Notes under the pieces: model-generated
Seen by the model: only the letters and a program-made list of their open reading frames with translations
What the model was told of the DNA's origin: nothing
The model's database searches: none
From: a virus
Reading direction: 5' to 3' (one strand)
IMG/VR virus record: IMGVR_UViG_3300022752_000151
Span: 1 to 40,943 of that record
Length of the DNA stretch: 40,943 nt
In this document: positions 1 through 6,379 of the stretch, piece after piece
Position numbering within the stretch: position 1 is the first letter of the stretch
Layout: every line of letters begins with the position of its first letter
Position numbers and translations under genes: made by a program

Positions 1-28
1 AAAAAAAATGGGGGAACTTAATCCCCCA
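1..28 (-). terminator. Rho-independent terminator of the 37-411 gene
   Basis: A GGGGG/CCCCC stem with the loop AACTTAAT is followed on the minus strand by eight T residues. It lies 9 bases past the stop codon of the minus-strand gene at 37-411. Confidence 0.8.
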
Positions 29-36
29 AATTTATT

Positions 37-411
37 TTAGTTAAAATACGGATTAAGAATCTCTGCACCATCTTTCTCTCTCATTGCCTTATCGTGTGCA
101 ACTGCCTTTGCATCAGTCGGGTCATACACAAAGGACACATCACTTGAGGCTATGAGGAAATCACCAAAGGCAATACCATAACGATAGTAATTGACCACAT
201 CATTCGGTTCAAGTGAATCCAATGCTTTTAGGCAAACCTCTTTTAATTCAGGAAAGAGTTTTACATTGCCATAGATGGAAGAAGCAATGGCAAGTTTCAT
301 ATTGCCTTTTGCGAATTGAACGGCTACTTTATCTTCGCCAATCTTGTTCAGTCCTTCAACAAGGACATTTTTGTAACTGCCTGAAGCGGCTCTTGGAAAT
401 GGATTTGACAT
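37..411 (-). CDS. Hypothetical protein, 124 aa
   Basis: I do not recognise this protein. It is a soluble 124-residue protein without membrane segments, signal peptide or metal-binding motif. The C-terminal half has a Tyr-rich helix (VVNYYRYGIAFGDFLIASS) and a charged end. The start is set by an ATG 10 bases after an A/T-rich leader and by a strong Bacteroidetes-type promoter at 427-472. It is a single-gene unit, since its own terminator lies at 1-28. Together with the neighbouring small genes it belongs to a probable early accessory block. Function unknown. Confidence 0.75.
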   Translation of the reverse strand: MSNPFPRAASGSYKNVLVEGLNKIGEDKVAVQFAKGNMKLAIASSIYGNVKLFPELKEVCLKALDSLEPNDVVNYYRYGIAFGDFLIASSDVSFVYDPTDAKAVAHDKAMREKDGAEILNPYFN

Positions 412-426
412 AACTTTTTTTAAAAT

Positions 427-472
427 GTGAAACGATATGCAAATGTAAAAATAAAATTTGAATTAACAACAA
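427..472 (-). promoter_or_regulatory. Bacteroidetes-type promoter cassette (copy 1)
   Basis: On the minus strand this reads TTGTTAATT, an A/T spacer, TACATTTGC (-7 box at 440-447, consensus TAnnTTTG), then ATATCGTTTCACATT. TTG lies about 22 bases before the -7 box. It drives 37-411. Near-identical cassettes occur seven more times up to 5,391. Confidence 0.85.
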
Positions 473-1240
473 TTATTTTTCAATTTGTTCTTTTGATTCT
501 ATTGCCTTCTTTACCTTATCAGCAAACTCATACTCTTCATCTGCCAAAGCAAGTGAAAGGAATTCATTTAATATTGGCAATGGCATATCATTGTCAATTA
601 CCTTGTCATTCTTATATGCAATCTTTACCATAGTCTTGAAAAAGGTATCTAATTCCTTATCTTCATCAGCATCGAAAAGAATATCCCAAGTATAATAATC
701 ATTACCACCTTGAATTTCAAAAGCAAGTTCATAAGCATCTTCTGTTCCACCTTCTGGAATATAGCAATCAATTTCCTCACCATCTTTAAGGATATATGTA
801 CCTACATTATACCCAAAATCTTCATCAGAGAATTTTATATCAAATTGAATGTCCGGGTATTTTCTTGACAAGGCAACAAGTAGTGCCATAGGATTACACC
901 AAGCAGTATTGAAAGTTATTTCATTATCAGAGATATGAACTTCATCAGAATTCCATTTGGTTCCCCAATTCTCATATCTCCAATCATACCAATTATCATA
1001 TCCGTATTTTGAAATTAATTCATCTGACATTGCTTGGGTAATTCCCTTTGAAGAATCTAAAGCATATTCTTCATCTGAAATAATCTTTGTCGGTGCTTTT
1101 GTTCCTTCTAATTCAGCGGGTTGTGGAACAATGTTATTGAAATCAAATTCAGATTCATCTGACTTGACTTGAGAAAGAATCTTCTCTACCATCTTTTCAT
1201 CAGCATTGATGGTAAGAATGTTTGTAATCCAATTAGGCAT
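473..1240 (-). CDS. YubB/Api92-like ferredoxin-fold protein
   Basis: A 255-residue protein whose N-terminus (MPNWITNILTINAD), FDFNNIVPQP motif (about residues 32-41), NWGTKWNSDEV motif (about 91-101) and FNTAW.P motif match the family of plasmid- and phage-borne YubB/DUF1281 or Api92-like proteins, which carry a ferredoxin-like domain and have no established biochemical activity. The Trp-rich centre is typical of the family. The C-terminal 60 residues are acidic and helical. It follows the 1252-1506 gene by 11 bases and shares its promoter at 1521-1567. Its stop codon directly abuts the promoter of the next unit (427-472). Family assignment is from memory of motifs. Confidence 0.75.
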   Translation of the reverse strand: MPNWITNILTINADEKMVEKILSQVKSDESEFDFNNIVPQPAELEGTKAPTKIISDEEYALDSSKGITQAMSDELISKYGYDNWYDWRYENWGTKWNSDEVHISDNEITFNTAWCNPMALLVALSRKYPDIQFDIKFSDEDFGYNVGTYILKDGEEIDCYIPEGGTEDAYELAFEIQGGNDYYTWDILFDADEDKELDTFFKTMVKIAYKNDKVIDNDMPLPILNEFLSLALADEEYEFADKVKKAIESKEQIEK

Positions 1241-1251
1241 AACTAATTTAT

Positions 1252-1506
1252 TTAAAATTTACCAATGTTATTGTAAACATACTCCTGAACAAATTCATCT
1301 AATTGGTTTTGCATATCATCCTGCTCCAATATGGAATCATCACCATCAACGACTTCCCAAGTAATATCGGTAGTGCCAAAGTTTGGCATATCTTCATACT
1401 TGACATTGAGTTCCAAATCGTATTCATTACCATCTTTTTCAATGGTTACATCAAGTCCAATGTTTACCATTGTGCTGATTACATCCTTTGCGGTTACTTT
1501 AAACAT
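1252..1506 (-). CDS. Hypothetical acidic protein, 84 aa
   Basis: A small acidic protein (many Asp/Glu, few Lys) with no motif I recognise. The central part alternates hydrophobic and charged residues as in a beta-rich fold (VTIEKDGNEYDLELNVKYED). It is the first gene after the promoter at 1521-1567 and is followed 11 bases later by the YubB-like gene, so the two are probably one transcript. Acidic small proteins are common in early phage regions, some of them as DNA mimics, but nothing here proves that role. Confidence 0.7.
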   Translation of the reverse strand: MFKVTAKDVISTMVNIGLDVTIEKDGNEYDLELNVKYEDMPNFGTTDITWEVVDGDDSILEQDDMQNQLDEFVQEYVYNNIGKF

Positions 1507-1520
1507 AGTATTTTTTTTAA

Positions 1521-1567
1521 TGTGAAACGATATGCAAATGTAAAAATAAAATTTGTATTAACAACAA
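1521..1567 (-). promoter_or_regulatory. Bacteroidetes-type promoter cassette (copy 2)
   Basis: The same cassette as 427-472, with the -7 box TACATTTG at 1535-1542 and TTGTTAAT at its far end. It drives 1252-1506 and 473-1240. It sits back to back with the terminator at 1573-1606, and this promoter-plus-terminator pair is repeated at 4530-4609. Confidence 0.85.
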
Positions 1568-1572
1568 AAAGA

Positions 1573-1606
1573 TAAAAAAAATCCTCCCAAATTTTGAGAG
1601 GACTTT
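1573..1606 (-). terminator. Terminator of the 1642-2022 gene
   Basis: On the minus strand, GTCCTCTC-AAAATTT-GGGAGGA forms a 7-bp stem with one G-T pair and is followed by eight T residues. The hairpin and its flanks are identical to those of the terminator at 4572-4609. Confidence 0.8.
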
Positions 1607-1641
1607 TATGACAATTAAAAAACCCAAAAACAAATCAAAGA

Positions 1642-2022
1642 CTAATCTTCTTCCTCTTCTGGAATATAAGGCCCAACACCACCACCAAGTTCTTCTGATT
1701 GAACAATGTAGTAGTTTTCCACCTCTAATGTTGTATTTTCCAAATCAATATGTACATAACCTCTTGAACCTTCATTGTTAAAGTCTGCATCTGATTTTTC
1801 TATTGCATCCCAAAGCAATCCATTCATTTCTGTTTCATTCAATAATGAAACCCTTTCCTTATAATCAAAAGAAAAATTGGGCGAAACTTCGCCTTCCTTT
1901 GTTTCAAAGTTAAGGTCATTGAATGATTCAAATGAATCACCTGCACCATAGTAATCAACGCTAATTTTTTTAACATTTGGAAAGCGTAAGGCCAAATCTT
2001 CGATATACTTTTTGTAAGACAT
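1642..2022 (-). CDS. Hypothetical protein, 126 aa, with YGAGDSFESF motif
   Basis: A 126-residue protein with an N-terminal helix, then a beta-rich stretch containing VDYYGAGDSFESF (about residues 21-34), a central helix, and a C-terminal beta strand before an acidic tail (PEEEED). The GxGDS motif with a later glycine-rich stretch (ELGGGVGPY) is loosely reminiscent of DUF6878-type small proteins, but that resemblance is weak and I do not claim it. It forms a single-gene unit with its own promoter (2039-2078) and terminator (1573-1606). Function unknown. Confidence 0.7.
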   Translation of the reverse strand: MSYKKYIEDLALRFPNVKKISVDYYGAGDSFESFNDLNFETKEGEVSPNFSFDYKERVSLLNETEMNGLLWDAIEKSDADFNNEGSRGYVHIDLENTTLEVENYYIVQSEELGGGVGPYIPEEEED

Positions 2023-2038
2023 AATTTTTTTTGTTTAA

Positions 2039-2078
2039 TGTGTATGCAAATGTAAAAAGAAAAATTGAATTAACAACT
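2039..2078 (-). promoter_or_regulatory. Bacteroidetes-type promoter cassette (copy 3)
   Basis: The -7 box TACATTTG lies at 2047-2054 with TTGTTAATT about 22 bases upstream. This copy has the shorter leader TGCATACACATTAAA in place of the ATATCGTTTCACATT leader. It drives 1642-2022 and overlaps the stop codon of 2077-2502. Confidence 0.8.
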
Positions 2079-2502
2079 AATCAACCAAAATTTTTGTTAC
2101 TTTTTTTTCCATTGCCAATTCATCAGTTACTCCATTGGGAAATATCTTTTTATATGAATCAGGAACTTCTTTGAATCCATTCTGCATCCAATTTTTCATA
2201 TCAATTTCTTGTAAGAAATCTTGTGCAGTAGGAATGAATTTCATACGATAATCCTCTAATATGTGTAACTCACATATATCCTTTACAGATACAGACCTAC
2301 CATCTTTATTGGTAATGTAATCACCAAACAATGGTATCATTACTTCATACACCCAAAAGAATGTATGTGTTAATGCTCTATGCCTGTTGTCAGGAAAATA
2401 TGCCTTTGAACAATCCATTTTAGAATGAATCTTAATGTAATCTTCAACTTCACCTCCCCATCTTTTAACCGATGATTGAGAATGTACTAAAGGGTTTGCC
2501 AT
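2077..2502 (-). CDS. DUF6915-like protein, 141 aa
   Basis: The N-terminal half, with MANPLVHSQSSVKRWGG, EDYIKIHSKMDCSKAYFPD and NRHRALTHTFFWVYEV, followed by a DGRSVSVKDICELHI segment (about residues 66-80), matches small proteins of bacteria and phages annotated as DUF6915, as I recall them. Conserved His residues (H31, and H41 and H46 in the RHRALTHT motif) and an HILED motif could form a metal site, but no function is known for the family. The C-terminal 40 residues are less typical. It is a single-gene unit with a promoter at 2522-2561; no terminator is visible before the next gene's promoter. Confidence 0.65.
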   Translation of the reverse strand: MANPLVHSQSSVKRWGGEVEDYIKIHSKMDCSKAYFPDNRHRALTHTFFWVYEVMIPLFGDYITNKDGRSVSVKDICELHILEDYRMKFIPTAQDFLQEIDMKNWMQNGFKEVPDSYKKIFPNGVTDELAMEKKVTKILVD

Positions 2503-2521
2503 AAATTATTTTATTTTAATT

Positions 2522-2561
2522 TGTATGCAAATGTAAAAAACTAATTTGAATTAACAACAAA
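2522..2561 (-). promoter_or_regulatory. Bacteroidetes-type promoter cassette (copy 4)
   Basis: The -7 box TACATTTG lies at 2528-2535, with TTGTTAATTC at the upstream end. It drives 2077-2502 and is back to back with the terminator at 2561-2594. Confidence 0.8.
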
Positions 2562-2594
2562 AAAATGGGGAATATTTCTATCCCCCAAATCTTT
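2561..2594 (-). terminator. Terminator of the 2599-3018 gene
   Basis: A GGGG-rich stem (TGGGGAATA paired with TATCCCCCA, one mismatch, loop TTTC) is followed on the minus strand by a T run. It lies just past the stop codon of 2599-3018. Confidence 0.75.
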
Positions 2595-2598
2595 TTAT

Positions 2599-3018
2599 TT
2601 AATTTTCCATTGCTTCTTTAAGTGCCTCATTCTCATTGAGTCTATCTTCTTCATTTTGAATCTCAATGATTTCATCCTCAATCTCACCAAAGGCATTTTC
2701 TATTTCATTTTCGATATAGGTTTTCAATGCACAAGCATTTACATCGAATGAATCTAATTCAACTTGATTTCCATACCTAATGCTATATTCAAAACTATCA
2801 AGTTCAAACATATCTGAATCATTAAAATCCACATTGCGAATGGCTTCCAAAACACTATCTTTAATTTTGTCCAACCATTGCTTTGATGGATAGTTAAGCA
2901 TTTTAGGTTTGACCTTCGGTTCTTCAACCACCATATTAAGGCAGTTTACCACATCATCTTTGGTGAATAGTGAACCCAAAGAACTTTGAACTTGCGAAAT
3001 AACTTCTTGCTTTGTCAT
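2599..3018 (-). CDS. Hypothetical acidic protein, 139 aa
   Basis: The reading frame is open further upstream, but the ATG at 3018 (MTKQEVISQVQSS) is chosen because the promoter at 3033-3080 would otherwise lie inside the gene. The N-terminal helix (residues 1-35) is followed by a Lys-rich linker and a long Glu/Asp-rich helical C-terminus (ENEIENAFGEIEDEIIEIQN) that may form a coiled coil. No family recognised. It is a single-gene unit with its own promoter and terminator. Confidence 0.7.
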   Translation of the reverse strand: MTKQEVISQVQSSLGSLFTKDDVVNCLNMVVEEPKVKPKMLNYPSKQWLDKIKDSVLEAIRNVDFNDSDMFELDSFEYSIRYGNQVELDSFDVNACALKTYIENEIENAFGEIEDEIIEIQNEEDRLNENEALKEAMEN

Positions 3019-3032
3019 TTTGTTTTTGTTTA

Positions 3033-3080
3033 AGTGAAACGATATGCAAATGTAAAAAAGAAAAATGAAATCACAACAAA
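3033..3080 (-). promoter_or_regulatory. Bacteroidetes-type promoter cassette (copy 5)
   Basis: The -7 box TACATTTG lies at 3047-3054 with TTGTGATTTC upstream and the leader ATATCGTTTCACTT downstream. It drives 2599-3018 and decides that gene's start. Confidence 0.8.
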
Positions 3081-3332
3081 TTATTCCCAAATTTTTAATA
3101 AAGTGCCATTGGGTACATAACTTGTTTTAATAAAGGTATTATTGGAATTGATTACCCAATCAGCAATCCCATGTCTTTTCATATAATTTAACATAAAAGG
3201 TATATCCTTTTCTCTTATTCTCATTGCATCCATCATTTTGGTTGTATATGAAAACCCTGTATCAGTTAAGGACTTTACCTTTTCGCCATCCTTATATTCC
3301 AAACCTTCTATCCAAACTATGTAGTATTTCAT
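3081..3332 (-). CDS. Hypothetical protein, 83 aa
   Basis: The start is placed at the ATG at 3332 (MKYYIVWIEG), which avoids overlap with the upstream gene and has the A/T-rich leader seen before neighbouring starts. It opens with a beta strand, continues with a basic helix (AMRIREKDIPFMLNYMKRHG) and ends with NGTLLKIWE. No family recognised. It is the last gene of a three-gene unit (3558-3782, 3343-3546, 3081-3332) driven from 3800-3840. Function unknown. Confidence 0.65.
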   Translation of the reverse strand: MKYYIVWIEGLEYKDGEKVKSLTDTGFSYTTKMMDAMRIREKDIPFMLNYMKRHGIADWVINSNNTFIKTSYVPNGTLLKIWE

Positions 3333-3342
3333 TTGAATTAAT

Positions 3343-3546
3343 TTAAATGTTACAAAAAAAGTCTTCATCAACAAAAGAATAATCTCTGTAATGGTCTTTA
3401 ATTAAGTCCATAGGTATTTCTTGTTCTGAATCAATTTCTTTACCCATAACTTCATCTAAAGAACCATCATCAAGTGCTTGATAGTAATATCTACCTCTTA
3501 ATTCTTCTAACTCATTTTGAGTTAATTCATCTACATTTCTGTACAT
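3343..3546 (-). CDS. Hypothetical acidic protein, 67 aa
   Basis: A very acidic 67-residue protein (MYRNVDELTQNELEELRGRY at its start) ending in DEDFFCNI. The Asp/Glu pattern and predicted helix-turn-helix-like spacing give no clear family. It is the middle gene of a three-gene unit, with 11-base gaps on both sides. Function unknown. Confidence 0.65.
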   Translation of the reverse strand: MYRNVDELTQNELEELRGRYYYQALDDGSLDEVMGKEIDSEQEIPMDLIKDHYRDYSFVDEDFFCNI

Positions 3547-3557
3547 AATTTTTTGTT

Positions 3558-3782
3558 TTAATAAAAGGTTGTTGTTGCTAAAAATACTCTTTCAAATTTA
3601 TTTAATTTCTTATTAAGAAATTGAACAAAATCATCTACATCAAGTGCATAGGAATTTAAGTATTCTTTCCAAGCATCTTCAACAAAGTTTTCTCTGATAG
3701 TTTCATCATTGGTATAAACTACACCAACTTCTTCATTATCAAAATCGTATAACTGAAATAATTGACCTTTGAAATTTTCCAT
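3558..3782 (-). CDS. Hypothetical protein, 74 aa
   Basis: The start is taken at 3782 (MENFKGQLFQLYDF) rather than further upstream, because the -7 box at 3806-3813 lies within the longer frame. A beta strand is followed by a central helix and an FERVFLATTTFY end. Proteins of this general layout recur as unnamed small proteins in Bacteroidetes phages and prophages, as I recall. It is the first gene of the unit that also holds 3343-3546 and 3081-3332. Confidence 0.65.
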   Translation of the reverse strand: MENFKGQLFQLYDFDNEEVGVVYTNDETIRENFVEDAWKEYLNSYALDVDDFVQFLNKKLNKFERVFLATTTFY

Positions 3783-3799
3783 TTTCTTGTTTTTAATTT

Positions 3800-3840
3800 G
3801 TTTTGCAAATGTAGGAAAGGTTTTTAACAATTCCAAAAAT
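3800..3840 (-). promoter_or_regulatory. Bacteroidetes-type promoter, divergent copy
   Basis: On the minus strand TTTG, 20 bases, TACATTTG (3806-3813) matches the host consensus exactly, but the flanks differ from the repeated cassette: no TTGTTAATT at the usual distance and no ATATCGTTTCAC leader. It drives the three-gene unit 3081-3782. Confidence 0.75.
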
Positions 3841-3854
3841 ATTTTTTGATTTAA

Positions 3855-4022
3855 TTAATTTTCAATATCCATTAAATAATCATCAGTTTTGCAATTAGGA
3901 CAACCTTTGAGAAATAATCTATCAAATCTTTCTTCTTTGAAAGTATCTTCAATAATTTCCAAATCATTTTCATAACCTTCCCAATCACAATTATTACATC
4001 TTACTTCAAATTTCTTTTCCAT
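3855..4022 (-). CDS. Small zinc-ribbon protein, 55 aa
   Basis: A 55-residue protein with two Cys pairs, RCNNCDWEGYE near the N-terminus and GCPNCKTDDY near the C-terminus, separated by about 30 residues. This is a classic CxxC...CxxC zinc ribbon. The start at 4022 (MEKKFEV) is chosen because a longer frame would run through the upstream gene. It ends three-gene unit 4316-4513, 4024-4314, 3855-4022. Such mini zinc ribbons often bind nucleic acid or a protein partner; the partner is not visible here. Confidence 0.75.
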   Translation of the reverse strand: MEKKFEVRCNNCDWEGYENDLEIIEDTFKEERFDRLFLKGCPNCKTDDYLMDIEN

Positions 4023-4023
4023 T

Positions 4024-4314
4024 TTAATTAATTTGAATTTTAGTTTTAATCCATTTAATGATATTATCTGCATAGTAAGCAGTAGTAAGGTCAGTAAGGA
4101 AGAAAAACATTTTCCTTTCAGCATCAGAATCATAGGAAGAATGAAATGTATCTCTTGTAAATTCCTTTGCATTACTTTGATTTGAACTTTTCTTATACCC
4201 CTGTGAACTATCCCATTCTTTACCAATGATAGTAATTACTTTACCATTGATTTCAACCGATATTACTCCACCTTTGGCATATTCGCCAATCTTCCAAGTC
4301 TTTTTAAATTTCAT
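4024..4314 (-). CDS. Hypothetical protein, 96 aa (WKIGEYAKGG family)
   Basis: Contains WKIGEYAKGGVISVEI near the N-terminus, KEWDSSQGYKKSSNQSNAKE in the middle and LTDLTTAYYADNIIKW near the C-terminus. I recall this pattern from unnamed proteins of Bacteroidetes phages and mobile elements, but no function is known to me. It is separated by one base from the next gene on each side, which suggests translational coupling in the three-gene unit driven from 4530-4567. Confidence 0.65.
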   Translation of the reverse strand: MKFKKTWKIGEYAKGGVISVEINGKVITIIGKEWDSSQGYKKSSNQSNAKEFTRDTFHSSYDSDAERKMFFFLTDLTTAYYADNIIKWIKTKIQIN

Positions 4315-4315
4315 A

Positions 4316-4513
4316 TTAATTTATTTCAATTATTGTACAATAAGATTCTAATTCATTTAAAGGTATTCTACCATAGTTTGTGGAAGAATAATACCCTTGT
4401 AATTTATATCTTTTCTTCCATTCATTGAAAGCCTTTTTTGCTTCCTTAATGGTATTGTAGGTTTCATCAAAAGTAATTGAAAAACCATCAGGTGAAATTA
4501 CATTGTATTTCAT
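4316..4513 (-). CDS. Hypothetical protein, 65 aa (ISPDGF family)
   Basis: Start at 4513 (MKYNVISPDGFSI) is preferred over the longer frame, which would include the promoter. The pattern ISPDGF, TYNTIKEAKKAFNEWKKRY, YYSSTNYGRIPLNELE is one I recall from many unnamed small proteins in Bacteroidetes chromosomes and phages. The start of the protein suggests a beta strand and the middle a helix with KEA repeats. First gene of its unit. Confidence 0.7.
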   Translation of the reverse strand: MKYNVISPDGFSITFDETYNTIKEAKKAFNEWKKRYKLQGYYSSTNYGRIPLNELESYCTIIEIN

Positions 4514-4529
4514 TTTAATTTTATTTAAT

Positions 4530-4567
4530 GTGTATGCAAATGTAAAAAAGAAAATTGTATTAACAAC
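4530..4567 (-). promoter_or_regulatory. Bacteroidetes-type promoter cassette (copy 7)
   Basis: The -7 box TACATTTG lies at 4537-4544, with TTGTTAAT upstream. It drives 4316-4513 and the genes after it. It is joined to the terminator at 4572-4609 in the same arrangement as 1521-1606. Confidence 0.8.
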
Positions 4568-4571
4568 AAAA

Positions 4572-4609
4572 AAATAAAAAAAAATCCTCCCAAATTTTGA
4601 GAGGACTTT
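4572..4609 (-). terminator. Terminator of the GP88-like gene
   Basis: The hairpin is the same as at 1573-1606: GTCCTCTC, AAAATTT loop, GGGAGGA, then a T run on the minus strand. It lies past the stop codon of 4627-5325. Confidence 0.8.
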
Positions 4610-4626
4610 TATTATCAAAACACAAT

Positions 4627-5325
4627 CTAAATTACCACAAAAGATTCAACCTTTGTTTTCTTTTGTCTGTTGCCTTTCAGCTTCAAACCTAATACTTTAC
4701 CTGTGTACTTGAACATTTCTTCATCAGAAACATCACCATCCACAACTTCATATCCATTCCAAACATTAGGCATTGTACCTTTGTAAACCATTGCAACATT
4801 GTTTCCTAATTCCAAAGCCTTTAAACATTCTTCTGTATTACTTCCTGAAAAAGAGAATGTCTGTTTATACTTCTCTGAACAATGTCCATACTTTAAAATC
4901 TTACCAAAAATCTTAGTGTAATCGTAAAAGAAAACATTGTCAGGAGTTTTCATGAAATCGAAATCTGCATACTTCTTTAGCATATACAGGAAATCTAAAT
5001 CACTTGTTCCATTCAATCTGAATAAAACTTCTTTGCCATCGGCCTCTAAAATAAATTCATTTATTTCTTTTGCCAACTGAATTATAAATTCTTTCTTTGA
5101 ATTAATATAAAATTCAGTTCTTCTTTGTCTTGCTTCATTTACGGATGCAAATACAGATGCGAAACCTGAATCATATAAACAAAGTAAGATACATTCTTCT
5201 GTTGCATTAGTGCAAAGATTAATACCTTTACTATTATTGGTATGTGGCGAAAGATACATAATGTATGATTCTCTTTCGTTCTTTGCTAACTTAGCATTGG
5301 TACTGCCTTTTGAAAGTAATTTCAT
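4627..5325 (-). CDS. GP88-family protein, 232 aa
   Basis: The layout matches the mycobacteriophage gene product 88 family: an N-terminal KLAKNERESYIMYLSP, a cluster NLCTNATEECILLCLYDSG (about residues 36-54), a helix with RRTEFY, then VLFRLNGTSDLDF (about 99-111) and a central FFYDYTKIF. The family is widespread in phages and plasmids, and has no proven activity; the Cys cluster suggests a metal or Fe-S site, which is inference. It is a single-gene unit between a promoter at 5345-5391 and a terminator at 4572-4609, and is the first gene of the minus-strand block. Confidence 0.7.
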   Translation of the reverse strand: MKLLSKGSTNAKLAKNERESYIMYLSPHTNNSKGINLCTNATEECILLCLYDSGFASVFASVNEARQRRTEFYINSKKEFIIQLAKEINEFILEADGKEVLFRLNGTSDLDFLYMLKKYADFDFMKTPDNVFFYDYTKIFGKILKYGHCSEKYKQTFSFSGSNTEECLKALELGNNVAMVYKGTMPNVWNGYEVVDGDVSDEEMFKYTGKVLGLKLKGNRQKKTKVESFVVI

Positions 5326-5344
5326 TTTGTTTTTAATGATTAAT

Positions 5345-5391
5345 GTGAAACGATATGCAAATGTAAAAAACTAATTTTAATTAACAACAAA
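5345..5391 (-). promoter_or_regulatory. Bacteroidetes-type promoter cassette (copy 8)
   Basis: The -7 box TACATTTG lies at 5358-5365, with TTGTTAATT upstream and ATATCGTTTCACATT downstream. It drives the GP88-like gene. Confidence 0.85.
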
Positions 5392-5498
5392 AAAATAAAA
5401 AAATCTAAAATCTTGAAATAATACAATTTTAAAAATTATTTTGCCACAGGATTTTTTTTTAATTTCCTTTGTCAATTTTCCTGTCATCCTGTTTTTAG

Positions 5499-5508
5499 AC
5501 TATTTATA
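5499..5508 (+). promoter_or_regulatory. ACTATTTATA element (probable late promoter)
   Basis: ACTATTTATA ends 14 bases before the chosen ATG at 5523. The same element precedes genes on both strands throughout the window. Confidence 0.5.
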
Positions 5509-5522
5509 TGAAATTAGTTTAT

Positions 5523-5948
5523 ATGGAAAACACAGGTTTAAAAGAAAGATTATACGAAGAAATTAAACAACAAAAAGAATCTAAATCATCCTTTGTAGTA
5601 TTAGTATCAAGACTTTTAGATTCTCAAAGACAAATTCATATCTTTCATCTTCAAACAAAGTCATTTGCAGAACATAAAGCATTAAAGGATTATTATGATG
5701 CAATAGGTGATTTGGTTGACAGTCTAGTTGAATCCTTTCAAGGTAAGTACGGTATTGTTACAGGTTGGAAATCCTTTCAAGCTGAAGATTATACAGGTGG
5801 TGAACAAGTTATCAGTTATTTAAAGTCATTGGTGGATTACAATGCTCAAGTCAGAACATCAATAAAAGATTCCTACATCCAAAATCAATTAGATGAAGTA
5901 GAAACTCTTTTACAATCCACAATCTATAAACTAAGATTCTTAAAGTAA
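5523..5948 (+). CDS. Ferritin-like/DUF5856-type phage protein, 141 aa
   Basis: An all-helical protein. Helix 1 carries SRQ-like IHIFHLQTKSFAEHKAL (about residues 38-54), then ALKDYYDAIGDLVDSLVES and a GKYG.VTGW motif. The H...E.H...YYD...D..E spacing is that of a ferritin-like four-helix bundle, and the whole resembles phage proteins annotated as DUF5856, as I recall them. I chose the ATG at 5523 (MENTGLKERLYEE) over the one at 5508, because the latter overlaps the promoter-like element. A role in DNA protection or metal handling is possible but unproven. It stands alone on the plus strand before the repeat region. Confidence 0.6.
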   Translation: MENTGLKERLYEEIKQQKESKSSFVVLVSRLLDSQRQIHIFHLQTKSFAEHKALKDYYDAIGDLVDSLVESFQGKYGIVTGWKSFQAEDYTGGEQVISYLKSLVDYNAQVRTSIKDSYIQNQLDEVETLLQSTIYKLRFLK

Positions 5949-6360
5949 CATTTTCACAATACTTTATATAAAATTGGGTAGCAAAACATTGTTACCCTTT
6001 TTTATTTTTTATACAATGTCATTTCAAACAATGTCTTCTTATTTAATTTAACATTGTTCAAAAAAACATTGTTCATACAATCTCACTTTATTTAAAAAAA
6101 CAATGTTGCTTTCTTCCAACATTGTCTAACACATTGTGCCTCAGAACATTGTCAATAGAATGTGGGGTTCAGAACAATGTCATTTGTTAATAAATGTTAA
6201 AAACAATTTGTTAATAAATGTTAAAAACAATGTGTTAATAAATGTTAAAAACAATGTGTTAATAAATGTTAAAAACAATGTTGCTTATAATGTATATTTT
6301 TTAACAAATATTTACAAAAAAGATTGTTTATTTCACCTCATTTTTAAACAATGTCATTAA
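5949..6360. other. Non-coding iteron-rich region
   Basis: There is no credible gene here. The region holds more than a dozen copies of ACATTGT or its reverse complement ACAATGT, many extended to AACATTGTT or AACAATGTT, scattered at irregular spacing, plus the tandem repeats at 6183-6278. It lies where gene direction switches. A replication or partition origin is the likeliest reading, but a regulatory array is also possible. Confidence 0.5.
6183..6278. repeat. Four 24-bp tandem repeats
   Basis: The unit reads TTTGTTAATAAATG followed by TTAAAAACAA. Copies 1 and 2 begin TTTG and copies 3 and 4 begin TGTG; otherwise they are identical. There are no spacers. The joint of two units creates the ACAATGT word found in the surrounding region. 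A related piece (TTGTTAATAAATGTTA) occurs at 13867-13882. Confidence 0.9.
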
Positions 6361-6366
6361 GAATGT

Positions 6367-6376
6367 ACTATTTATA
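6367..6376 (+). promoter_or_regulatory. ACTATTTATA element with no gene after it
   Basis: An exact ACTATTTATA copy lies just before a stretch with no open frame longer than a few codons but with several hairpins and a terminator-like hairpin at 6655-6682. Confidence 0.4.
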
Positions 6377-6379
6377 TAT

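Noticed and set aside
957-1575. Plus-strand open frames opposite the first minus-strand genes
   Set aside because: They are antisense to genes with recognisable proteins or cross the promoter cassette.
6183-6278. Possible CRISPR array
   Set aside because: The units follow each other without spacers, and no cas gene is near.
6136-6360. Open frame of 74 codons on the plus strand
   Set aside because: It is a translation of the 24-bp tandem repeats (repeated LINVKNN) in a non-coding region; 24 is a multiple of three, so the frame stays open without selection.
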